Origin: Streptomyces sp. WM6378
GTDB taxonomy: Bacteria; Actinomycetota; Actinomycetes; Streptomycetales; Streptomycetaceae
Direction of reading: 5' to 3'
Assembly (NCBI RefSeq): GCF_001279695.1
Contig: NZ_LGDD01000021.1
Location: 1-18,940 of the forward strand
Length of the DNA stretch: 18,940 nt
Part shown: positions 1-6,358 of the stretch, piece after piece
How positions within the stretch are numbered: position 1 is the stretch's first letter
How the letters are laid out: each line of letters begins with the position of its first letter
Position numbers and translations under genes: made by a program
Notes under the pieces: generated by a model
Seen by the model: only the letters and a program-made list of their open reading frames with translations
Database searches by the model: none
What the model was told of the DNA's origin: nothing

Positions 1-1032
1 TGCGGCGACTGCCTTGCGGTCGGCCAGGGCCAGTACGGACAGGACGTCGATGCCGCCGAAGGCCGGCGGCGGAGCCGTGCACACCCGGTACCCAAAAGCT
101 GGCCCGCACAAGGGAGTACGCTCGCGGGCCCGGTAGCCCGCGAGGTCCCGCACGGTCATGAGCGAGGGGATCACCGCAGTTCCCCGGCTGTCCGTACGGG
201 GTTTGAGGAAGCCGCCCGCAGCACGTGCCACAAGGGAGGGTGCGATCCTGCCCCGCGGCGCGTAGAAGGCATCGGCTCCGCCGGCCGCCACCTCTTCAAG
301 GACTGAGGCAAGTTCGGGGTTGACCACCCTGGCCCCGACCGGCACGGGCGTGCCGCCGGGGCAGTAAAGGGCACGCACATCGGGGTAAGCACAGCCCTCC
401 TTGGCCATGGTGTGAAGGTACCGGCCGGCCGGAAATCCGCGAGCGGCCAGTCGCTCCCCTGCGCCGAAGAGAGATCCCCAGGGCAGACGGCCCAAGGCGC
501 GGTGCAGCGTGCCGAGAACTCGCACGGTGCCGGGAACTCCCACGGCGCGCCCGGTGTGCTCGACGCCTTCATCGAAGGCCCGCACGCCGAGACGCTGTTC
601 GCCGGCGGTAGGGGTGCGCAGTCCTGCGGTGGCCACGGCCGGTGCCTGGGCGAGTCCTTCGAAGAAGCGGACGCGGTGGCGGCCGTGGTCCCAGTAGAGA
701 ATCTGCGTGCCGCCGCCCAGTCCGGACGACTGCGGTTCGACCACCGCCAGCACCGCCTGTACGGCCACGGCCGCGTCCGCCGCGGTGCCGCCGCGTCGCA
801 GCGCCTCACAGCCGGCCCGGGCTGCCAGAGGACTGGCGGCAGCGACCATGAACCGCCTCCCTCGCGCGGGGGAGGCGGAGGAACGGCCGATGACCGGTGC
901 ACACACGTGATGCTGCCCCGCGGACGCGACGGGAGGGAGCGGTCTGGAAACCCGGGCCTGGGCGCTTGGCACAAGGAGCGGGAGGGAGAAGAAGACGGCG
1001 AGTACGTGAGAGGCACAGCGGCGAAGAGACAC
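1..1032 (-). CDS. Gamma-glutamyltransferase family protein, secreted (3' end outside window)
   Basis: This is an N-terminal nucleophile hydrolase of the gamma-glutamyltranspeptidase family, which hydrolyses or transfers the gamma-glutamyl group of glutathione-like substrates outside the cytoplasm. The frame is open from position 1032 to the left edge (344 codons). A GTG start at 1032 gives a signal peptide (SLRR, then a hydrophobic run LAVFFSLPLLVPS ending in AQA). The family's N-terminal block follows: FMVAASPLAARAGCEALRRG, GGTAADAAVAVQAV, VVEPQSSGLGGG and FFEGLAQAP. The catalytic Thr that begins the small subunit lies beyond the window, so autoprocessing cannot be judged. The usual D/E-G-R-E-x-A-P segment reads EGLAQAP, so the Arg that normally binds the substrate carboxylate is missing. 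An alternative ATG at 849 would remove the signal peptide. Assignment to the family is secure, but GGT activity is not. Confidence 0.88.
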   Translation of the reverse strand, partial: MSLRRCASHVLAVFFSLPLLVPSAQARVSRPLPPVASAGQHHVCAPVIGRSSASPARGRRFMVAAASPLAARAGCEALRRGGTAADAAVAVQAVLAVVEPQSSGLGGGTQILYWDHGRHRVRFFEGLAQAPAVATAGLRTPTAGEQRLGVRAFDEGVEHTGRAVGVPGTVRVLGTLHRALGRLPWGSLFGAGERLAARGFPAGRYLHTMAKEGCAYPDVRALYCPGGTPVPVGARVVNPELASVLEEVAAGGADAFYAPRGRIAPSLVARAAGGFLKPRTDSRGTAVIPSLMTVRDLAGYRARERTPLCGPAFGYRVCTAPPPAFGGIDVLSVLALADRKAVAA

Positions 1033-1981
1033 ATTGCCCCCAGAGCAGAGTCGGCCAGCACGTACTCGCCGGGCCCGCAGCCGGGAGAGTCTGACGCACG
1101 CGACGCGAGCGGCCCGCCGCCACCATCGCCGGTGACGGGCCTTGGCCCCCGCGACCGGGCACTCTCCCTCGGATGAGAGAAATCCCCCCTCCACTATCCC
1201 AAAGCTGCGCTTGGACTGGGGGCGGACGCGCCGCTTGGGGACGTTCTCAACGACGGCCCCAGGCGCCGCGCAGCGGTTGCGCATGGTCCGCGAGGTGGAC
1301 AGCAGCCCGGACAGCACGATGGCCAGCGGCGCCGCGGTGTCTCGCACGTCTTCTCCGCGACGGGCCACTGCGTTCAAGCCATCCGCGGTCGCCAGCGCGC
1401 GGCCCTGCCGGTGCCTGCGCCAGGTGCAAGTCTCCGGCGTTCGCGCCACCTGAGGCCACACCGAATCAGCTTTGCCCACACGGCCGCTGGCTGCAGACGC
1501 CGCAGACGAACAGGACACCGGTCCGCCGATGCCGAGAACGAGACCGTCGAACGACCAACGGAGCTGACACGGCCGCTACGTGCGGGCACTGAGAATCGGC
1601 TGGAGTGCCTGGTCGTCATCAGGAACTCCAGCCGAGACGGATATCGTCACTCAGTCAAAGCCGCACATGGCACCCGGCAGTACGCAGTCTCTTTCCCATA
1701 GGAGTCTGTGGCTGTCGGGGTCGTGGATGGTGGCTGGGTGTTCGGCGGCATCGGGCCTGGTGGGGGCGGTGCCCGGTGTAGTGACCGCTCAGCCGGTCCA
1801 CGAGGATCGGTGCCCGGATGCGCTCTGGGGGCACCGGGCCTCCCCATGCAGACGGGTGCCGACAGGACAGGACGCTGACCGTTGTGAAGGCCCGCTCTCG
1901 GAAATCCTGCTTTGGTACCTCACAAGACTCGTTTGACCTGCATGTATTTACGTCCAGGTACCCAGTGGCTAGCCTGGAGGC
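1033..1981. other. Gene-poor stretch, no confident CDS
   Basis: About 950 bases lie between the GGT-like gene and the toxin-antitoxin pair. Open frames exist on both strands but none combines a ribosome binding site, good codon bias and a recognisable protein. On the minus strand around 1250-1450 one frame has GC-rich third positions and reads plausibly (for example LNAVARRGEDVRDTAAPLAI), so it may be the tail of a decayed gene that I do not recognise. No tRNA or CRISPR-like repeat was seen. Confidence 0.5.
1933..1959 (+). promoter_or_regulatory. Candidate promoter/operator of the toxin-antitoxin pair
   Basis: TTGACC at 1933-1938 resembles a -35 box. Overlapping it is the inverted repeat ACCTG (1936-1940) and CAGGT (1955-1959), separated by an AT-richer core. 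It lies 22 bases upstream of the antitoxin start, where RHH antitoxins commonly bind their own promoters. No clear -10 box is visible. The role is inferred. Confidence 0.3.
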
Positions 1982-2233
1982 ATGTCAGCACTCAATGTGG
2001 ACTTCGACGATGAAGAACTTGAGGCCATCCGCGAGATGGCCCGGGAGCGCGGCCTGACGATGAAGGCGTTCGTCCGCTCCTCGACCACCGATGCCATCGC
2101 CCAGCATCGTGCTCTCAAGGAAGCAGCGGCCGAGTTCCAGCGGGTCTTCCACGACTCCGCGCTCGCCGACGCCATCGCGGCCGCCGGGCTCGACGACGGC
2201 CCTGCCGGGCACCGTTCCGGACAGGCTGCCTGA
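1982..2233 (+). CDS. Ribbon-helix-helix antitoxin (Doc partner)
   Basis: This 83-residue acidic protein begins MSALNVDFDDEELEAIREMA and continues RERGLTMKAFVRSSTTDAIA. The pattern of a beta strand and two helices at residues 4-45 is that of CopG/Arc-type DNA-binding antitoxins. The C-terminal half is helical and then disordered, as expected for a toxin-neutralising tail. It ends 3 bases before the Doc-like toxin gene, the usual antitoxin-first order. It probably binds the toxin and represses the operon. The only strong Shine-Dalgarno (GGAGG, 1976-1980) lies just 1 base before this ATG. The in-frame GTG at 1997, 16 bases away, is not better placed, so the exact start is uncertain. Confidence 0.7.
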   Translation: MSALNVDFDDEELEAIREMARERGLTMKAFVRSSTTDAIAQHRALKEAAAEFQRVFHDSALADAIAAAGLDDGPAGHRSGQAA

Positions 2234-2236
2234 TCG

Positions 2237-2614
2237 ATGCCGCCCGTTCTGCACATCGACGTGCGCTGGCTCCTGCAGCAGCAGGAAACCGCCATGCCCG
2301 AGACGCCCACCATCTCCGACTTCTCCGCGCTCGTGGCCGCTGTCGCACGCCACCGCGTTGACCCGCCACGGCTGGGCGTGAACTCCGACGCCTCCTGGAG
2401 GGCTGCCGCGCTACTCCACACGCTTGTCCTGCTCAAGCCTCTGCCCGCGTACAACATCAGGTTCGCCTGCGCGGTCACCATCGCCTACATGCACGCCAGC
2501 GGTGAAGGACTCGACACCCCCTACGGCGAACTGGTCGACCTCACCCAGCAGTTGCTCACCGGCAAGGCCGACGTCTTCATCGCCGCCGAACACATCCGCT
2601 CCTGGCGGATCTGA
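2237..2614 (+). CDS. Fic/Doc-family toxin with degenerate Fic motif
   Basis: This 125-residue protein is the size of phage P1 Doc. Residues 5-12 (VLHIDVRW) and the helical middle (SWRAAALLHTLVLLKPLPAYNIRFACAVTIAYMH) match the small Fic-fold toxins annotated in streptomycetes. Doc phosphorylates EF-Tu and Fic proteins AMPylate targets through a loop of the form HxFx(D/N)(G/A)N(K/R)R. Here the same place reads KPLPAYNIR: the catalytic His is Lys, the Phe is Leu, and only the central Asn and final Arg remain. The gene follows the antitoxin after 3 bases with no ribosome binding site of its own, so translation is probably coupled. Family membership is likely, but toxicity and chemistry are uncertain. 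Confidence 0.72.
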   Translation: MPPVLHIDVRWLLQQQETAMPETPTISDFSALVAAVARHRVDPPRLGVNSDASWRAAALLHTLVLLKPLPAYNIRFACAVTIAYMHASGEGLDTPYGELVDLTQQLLTGKADVFIAAEHIRSWRI

Positions 2615-2660
2615 ACACCGTCATCCGCGGAAGCACTGGACAGCCCAACACGACGGCTCC

Positions 2661-2990
2661 ATGGCCGGCTTCGAGCCGGACGTGTGCCGCGGGCCGCACC
2701 GTCGGCTCCCGGGGCACTTGGCGATCTCCATCGTGCTGCCCGGGGTGGGCGTGAACCGCTGGCCGTCGGCCGGCCTACCGGTCGACCGCGAGATCCCGGT
2801 CCGGGAGAACCGTGCCAGGGGGCTGGACCAGCTCGGGTACGACTTGGTCACTTTGGGACGGCGCTCCTGGGAGTGGACCGAGGTGCAGGACCAGGACAGC
2901 GAAGAGGTCCGCTTGGTCGCCGCTGCCCAGGTGCGCTTCGGTCCCGGTCTGGCGGACGACCGGCTCGCTGAGTACGACGCGACTCTGTGA
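2661..2990 (+). CDS. Small DUF6303-like hypothetical protein
   Basis: A frame of 109 codons ends in TGA at 2988-2990. From about residue 17 it reads LPGHLAISIVLPGVGVNRWP, then VRENRARGLDQLGYDLV and SWEWTEVQDQ, and ends with VRLVAAAQVRFG. A beta strand, a WP motif, an R-A-x-x-L-x-x-LGY helix and a W-x-W-T/E strand are how I remember the short streptomycete DUF6303 proteins of about 100 residues. Their function is unknown. The N-terminal 15 residues do not look conserved and there is no clear ribosome binding site before ATG 2661, so the start is a guess and the gene may be 5'-damaged. It lies 46 bases after the Doc-like gene. Confidence 0.5.
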   Translation: MAGFEPDVCRGPHRRLPGHLAISIVLPGVGVNRWPSAGLPVDREIPVRENRARGLDQLGYDLVTLGRRSWEWTEVQDQDSEEVRLVAAAQVRFGPGLADDRLAEYDATL

Positions 2991-3148
2991 GACGCCCCCG
3001 GCTTCCGTCGCGGGCGTGATCTGTCCGCGCTGGGCGGCGGTGAAGTCCGCGATACGCAGCAGCTCGCGGGCGACCGCACGACGCCCGCGAACCAGCTGTC
3101 CTGTGACCCTGAGCGTGGTGCGCAATGCGGCAGGGAACAGAGCAAGCC

Positions 3149-3280
3149 GTGAGTATCCGACTGATGATCTCGTCTCTGATCGCCGCCTGCACGCTTGCTG
3201 TCAGCATCGTCCCTGCCGCCGGCGCTGGTACCCGTCGACCTGCGGAACTCCAGTGTGATCCCGTGCCCTCCAGCGTCTGA
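3149..3280 (+). CDS. Short secreted peptide or truncated exported protein
   Basis: A GTG at 3149 opens a 43-codon frame reading MSIRLMISSLIAACTLAVSI, then VPAAGAGTRRPAELQCDPV. This is a clear Sec signal peptide (Arg, hydrophobic core, A-G-A cleavage region) followed by only about 17 mature residues with one Cys. The upstream AGGG is weak and about 12 bases away. I suspect the 5' end of a larger secreted protein cut short by a stop or frameshift, but a genuine small peptide cannot be excluded. The product is not recognised. Confidence 0.4.
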   Translation: MSIRLMISSLIAACTLAVSIVPAAGAGTRRPAELQCDPVPSSV

Positions 3281-3461
3281 ACCCGCCGAGAAGTGCTGCC
3301 AAGAAGGCTGTGGGGTGAGTGTTTACGCCAGCTGCTGCGACTCGATCTGAACCAAGTTCAAGCACTGGAGTAGGACACCTGATCAGTGTCAGCGTCCGCC
3401 CGTGGCTGATCATCGGCTCAGCTGGGCGCAACGACTCTCCGCAGCCCGGGGCACCCGCGCC

Positions 3462-3677
3462 CTACGCCGAGTCGATTCCGAGCTCGGCGAGCTGCTGTTC
3501 GTTCAGCTCGCGGCGGCTCATCTGGTTGGAGACCCATACTCCGAGCCGTACGTCATGCTCGTGGCCGTCGACGGTGATCCGTTCGGAGTGCTGCCGCGGG
3601 ATGACGGTCCGCTGCTCACGGTGGACGTACTGCGTAAGCGCCGCCAGGCCCCGGGCGAAGGCCTCCGCGCCCCGTGC
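3462..3677 (-). pseudogene. C-terminal remnant of a helicase-associated-domain protein
   Basis: The minus-strand frame ending at the TAG (plus 3462-3464) reads EAFARGLAALTQYVHREQ, then TVDGHEHDVRLGVWVSNQM and ELNEQQLAELGIDSA. The alternation of a G-L-x-x-L-x-x-Y-V helix, a basic H-x-T/V-x-DG-x-x-LG-x-W strand and an ELNEQQLAEL helix matches the tandem helicase-associated domains at the C-terminus of large streptomycete DEAD-box proteins. The frame extends upstream but homology stops after about 70 residues. No start codon, ATPase or helicase motifs are present, so this is a leftover tail. Confidence 0.6.
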
Positions 3678-3867
3678 AGTCCCTGCCCCGCCCCGCTGGC
3701 CGACGGGGTCTTACGGGCCTGGGAATCCGTTCCGCGCGGTCCGTGAGACGGCCACCGCACCGCGCCCCGAGCTCAGGGCGGATTCGTACGGTCCGAGCCG
3801 CACTTCGTCGATGTCGGCTGCGGATCCGCCTTCCCCACCGCCGCCCCGGAGCCGGGACCCGTGTGGG

Positions 3868-4173
3868 CTACCTGCCGAAGATGACGGTGTTGTCGCAGCC
3901 CTGGCCTGAGCCGACGTTGGTGTTCTGCGTGCCGGGCGAGCCCTTGCCGCCGGACCGGTTGCCCTCCAGGCCGTTCTGGTACCCGGACTGGCCCTGTACG
4001 TCGGCGTTGTCTTCGACCGTGCTGCATGTGTTGCTCTGGTTGACGACGAGCGTCTTGGTCTCTTTGCCGGCGTGCTCGTGTTCGTCTCCGTGGGCGTAGG
4101 CGGTGCCGGTGCCGAGGAAGCCGATGGCGCTGATGAGGACGGCTACGACAGCGGTCTTTCGGGGCTTGCGCAT
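3868..4173 (-). CDS. Small secreted Asn/Gly/Ser-rich protein with one Cys pair
   Basis: This 101-residue protein has a textbook Sec signal peptide: MRKPRKTAVVAVLISAIGFL, then GTGTAYA with cleavage at about residue 27. The mature part of about 75 residues starts HGDEHEHAG (His/acidic), continues VVNQSNTCSTVEDNADVQGQ and a Gly/Asn/Ser-rich low-complexity stretch, and ends GQGCDNTVIFGR. The two Cys could form one disulfide. GGAGAA sits 3 bases before ATG at 4173, and the upstream AT-richer region is consistent with its own promoter. Size and layout recall surface-associated small proteins such as chaplins, but no chaplin or rodlin motif is visible. No function is assigned. It is intact, unlike its neighbours. 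Confidence 0.8.
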   Translation of the reverse strand: MRKPRKTAVVAVLISAIGFLGTGTAYAHGDEHEHAGKETKTLVVNQSNTCSTVEDNADVQGQSGYQNGLEGNRSGGKGSPGTQNTNVGSGQGCDNTVIFGR

Positions 4174-4398
4174 ATCTTCTCCGAACGTTGAAGCGGACGC
4201 GTACGCGATCCGCCACCTCTTAAGGTGACGAGAGGTTAATGCGAAAGTGCCTGAGATCCGTTTGTCGGCGCGCCGGATCGTCTGACCAACGAGCAGGGGT
4301 GCCGGCCCCGCGGCCGGCCCAAGTTCCCTGTACGGCCAAGGCATCAAGAAGCCGGATGCGGGCGTGAGCGCTCCGCACAGAACCACCCGTGTGGCCGC

Positions 4399-4776
4399 GT
4401 GACGAGCGCGCGGCACCCAGGCTCTTCGTCACTGCCCCAGGGCGCCGACGAAACTCCCGTGCGGCGTCGCCGAGTTCGTCTCACGACGGCGCATCTCGAC
4501 GACGTCACGCGCCGCGTACCGTGGGCAACGATCAAGGGGTCCAGGTCCCTGCTCCTGCAGTCCATGACGGGTAGCGGACTCACCCCCACGGGACTGCGCG
4601 TGCGGCGCGAGGGCGACGACACCACGGAGCTCCGGGCAGTCGTCGCGGCCGGCGGCGACCCCGCCCAGGCCCTGGAACAGCTCATTGCCCGCCTCTCACT
4701 CGAACCCGGCATCCACGATCTGCACTGGCACCTGGACGCAACGCCCACCGAAGCCGAACAGGACGCAGTGGCATGA
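4399..4776 (+). pseudogene. MgtC/SapB-family protein, C-terminal domain only
   Basis: From about 4540 the frame reads RSLLLQSMTGSGLTPTGLRV, TELRAVVAAGGDPAQALEQL and IARLSLEPGIHDLHWHLD. This is the ACT-like soluble C-terminal domain of actinobacterial MgtC/SapB membrane proteins, ending in the usual acidic tail EAEQDAV. The N-terminal membrane domain of about 130 residues with four or five TM helices is absent. The first 45 codons after GTG 4399 (Arg/Ser-rich) do not resemble it. MgtC proteins are involved in growth at low Mg2+ and ATPase modulation, and without the membrane part that role is unlikely. The stop overlaps the next start (ATGA, 4773-4776), so the two were once an operon. Confidence 0.65.
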
Positions 4777-5036
4777 ACGACCACGACGATGGCCGCGACC
4801 TGCCGGAGGAACGCCGCGCCGTACTACTCGCCGCCCGCCGCCTCGCCGAGGAAGCGCCCGACGCCTGGTGGCCGCCTCCGCCGACGCGCTCCGTGCCGGA
4901 CTGGCCGTCCGCGCGGACACCCTGCGCCAAGCCGCCCTCGCCGCCTGGCATGCGGGCATCCTGTCAGAAGGTCACAGCCGAGGACTCCGGGGTGTCCTCA
5001 GTCATCGTGCCGCGGTGGATCGAGGCGGACGCCTGA
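4773..5036 (+). pseudogene. Frameshifted alpha-helical hypothetical protein downstream of the MgtC remnant
   Basis: The gene starts by ATGA overlap with the MgtC remnant. It reads MNDHDDGRDLPEERRAVLLA, then ARRLAEEAPDA, after which the frame becomes proline/tryptophan-rich. At about 4862-4868 the neighbouring frame takes over with a sensible helical sequence (LVAASADALRAGLAVRADTL, RQAALAAWHAGILSEG). Restoring one C in GACGCCTGGTG would join the two as DALVAAS. It is therefore a one-base deletion pseudogene, or a sequencing error. The 3' end is unclear: the original frame ends at 5034-5036 and the shifted frame runs on into poor sequence. The family is not recognised. Confidence 0.5.
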
Positions 5037-5134
5037 GCGAACGATCCGCCGCTTCGGATGAGCCTTCGCGCGCGCCTCATGGTCACCCTGGGCCCGGGAC
5101 TCGAGGGCGCGCATGGTCCTTCCGCAGCCCGGCA

Positions 5135-5593
5135 TCAGCTCCGGTCGTGGCGTGCGGCAGCCGCGTCGACGAGGAGGGCTGCGACATCGTGGGACAGGCC
5201 CAGGCGGCTGACGATCCAGGCGGTGTCGTGGCCGTGGAGCGCGAGGACCCAGGCCATGTAGAGGCGGTTGAGGTCCGGGGCCTCAGGCCCGAGCAGCAGG
5301 GGACGGACGGCTTCCATCGGGAAGCCGTCCAGGGTCCGGGCGGTGAACCAGGACGCGTCGACCGCCTCCGATGACACGGAGGGGTGATGGTGAGCCGCGA
5401 TCCGCCGCCGCCGGTGCACCAGGACGGCGGTCATCGCGAGAACGGCGACGGACGCGCCGAGCAGAAAGCCCGTGATCCCGGGGCGGAGTCCGGGCGAGGC
5501 GAGGCGCAGCGCGGTGAGCTCCAGGGCAGCCACGAGGGCCACCACGATCAGGGCGACACCGTCGCGGGTGTGAGGGCGAAGCGTCACTGTCAC
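5135..5593 (-). CDS. Two-TM membrane protein with soluble C-terminal domain, unknown function
   Basis: This 152-residue protein is read on the minus strand from GTG 5593, preceded by AGGAAGGAG at 6-base spacing, which decides the start over an upstream ATG. Two hydrophobic segments (about residues 12-30, VALIVVALVAALELTAL; and 36-55, GITGFLLGASVAVLAMTAVL) are followed by the basic VHRRRRIAAHHH stop-transfer. A cytoplasmic helical domain of about 90 residues then follows (FPMEAVRPLLLGPEAPDLNR, YMAWVLALHGHDTAWIVSRL). The last part looks like a small helix-turn-helix-like fold (SRLGLSHDVAALLVDAAAA). I do not recognise a named family. It converges on the frameshifted gene at 4773-5036. Confidence 0.72.
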   Translation of the reverse strand: MTVTLRPHTRDGVALIVVALVAALELTALRLASPGLRPGITGFLLGASVAVLAMTAVLVHRRRRIAAHHHPSVSSEAVDASWFTARTLDGFPMEAVRPLLLGPEAPDLNRLYMAWVLALHGHDTAWIVSRLGLSHDVAALLVDAAAARHDRS

Positions 5594-6358
5594 GTTGCTC
5601 TCCTTCCTAACTACCACGCGGTGGCGCGGCGCCAGGGCAGCGGCACGGATGATCGAGGAAAGCCAGGCTCGGCCGTCGATCGCCACACCTCAATGCTTGC
5701 ACAAATACGCAATAAGGAGCAATGGAACCCGAGCCGGATCACCACAGGGGGCGTCGCCCCGAGAGGTCCAGTGGGAGGTCAGACGCAGGGCGGGGCAGGG
5801 AGTACGACGAACCTTCCGGGCCCTGCCGTGGTCGCGGCGGGCCACGGGTCCGTTCCTGCGAGGTCGCCGGACTCCGGCGGCGCCGGCTGTGCTGTCAGGT
5901 GCAGGGTCGCTTCGAGCGGGGACCGGGTTGCGCAGCTCGGGTTGGCGCGCGCTCTGGGGCGGGGCGTAGGGTTCGCACCGTTGGTTTCAGGCACCTCGTT
6001 TGGTGAGGCGTCTTCACGGACACACGCCGCTGGTCTCATCCGCGAGTGGCTTCCCCTGGGCATGGGGTGCCCGTGAAGGGCTGTAGCCCGACGAGTTGGG
6101 GTGAGCCGGTCGATCAAGTCCGGGCCCCTGCCGTGATGGCGGAGCGCGGGGCGCTCATGAGCGGGGGAGGCGAGATGGACAGCAGTCCGGGCCATAGTCA
6201 GCCCCACCGTCTGTGTTCCTCGCCGTCTCTTCGCGGTACCAGGTAGCCGCTTCTCCCGTGAGCCCTGTCCGAGTAGCACCCGCTCGGTCTCGGTGGCGTG
6301 AGATGTGTGTCCTGGTGTTGCCCGTGTCCCGCCGTGTCGGGTCCAGGGGGAGTCCACT
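5594..6358. other. Intergenic region upstream of the MgtE-N/Nramp operon
   Basis: About 765 bases have no confident gene. An ATG at 5722 with AAGGAG 2 bases upstream opens a 94-codon Arg/Gly/Ser-rich frame (MEPEPDHHRGRR...) that has only mediocre codon bias and is probably decayed. I looked for an M-box magnesium riboswitch before 6359 and did not find its conserved segments. The stretch 6120-6350 is GC-rich and could fold, but I see nothing diagnostic. Confidence 0.45.
5697..5712 (+). promoter_or_regulatory. Candidate ArsR/SmtB-type operator palindrome
   Basis: TTGCACAAATACGCAA is an imperfect palindrome with an AT-rich centre in very GC-rich surroundings. It resembles the TGAACAAATATTCA half-site pair bound by ArsR/SmtB metal sensors. 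It sits just upstream of an AAGGAG and ATG (5722) whose reading frame no longer encodes a recognisable protein. The regulator is not in the window. The assignment rests on pattern only. Confidence 0.3.

Noticed and set aside
412..1176. Long plus-strand reading frame opposite the GGT-like gene
   Set aside because: It is the antisense shadow of the minus-strand GGT frame. The protein is low-complexity Arg/Gly/Ser, while the minus frame shows conserved GGT blocks and a signal peptide.
1580..1936. Possible small secreted protein (MVAGCSAASGLVGAVPGVV...)
   Set aside because: The start lacks a ribosome binding site, the region after the hydrophobic stretch has poor codon bias, and no family is recognised.
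2775..3125. Minus-strand frame beginning MRTTLRVTGQLVRGRRAVAR
   Set aside because: The first 45 residues look plausible, but the frame continues antisense through the DUF6303-like gene and has no ribosome binding site. It could be a relic, and support is insufficient.
3868..4173. Chaplin or rodlin identity for the small secreted protein
   Set aside because: Length and signal peptide fit, but the chaplin hydrophobic GNxxN/Cys pattern and the rodlin sequence are absent.
6060..6358. Possible M-box magnesium riboswitch before the MgtE-N gene
   Set aside because: The conserved GGTGAGGCTCCT-like and downstream pairing segments of the M-box could not be found. GC-rich folding potential alone is not evidence.
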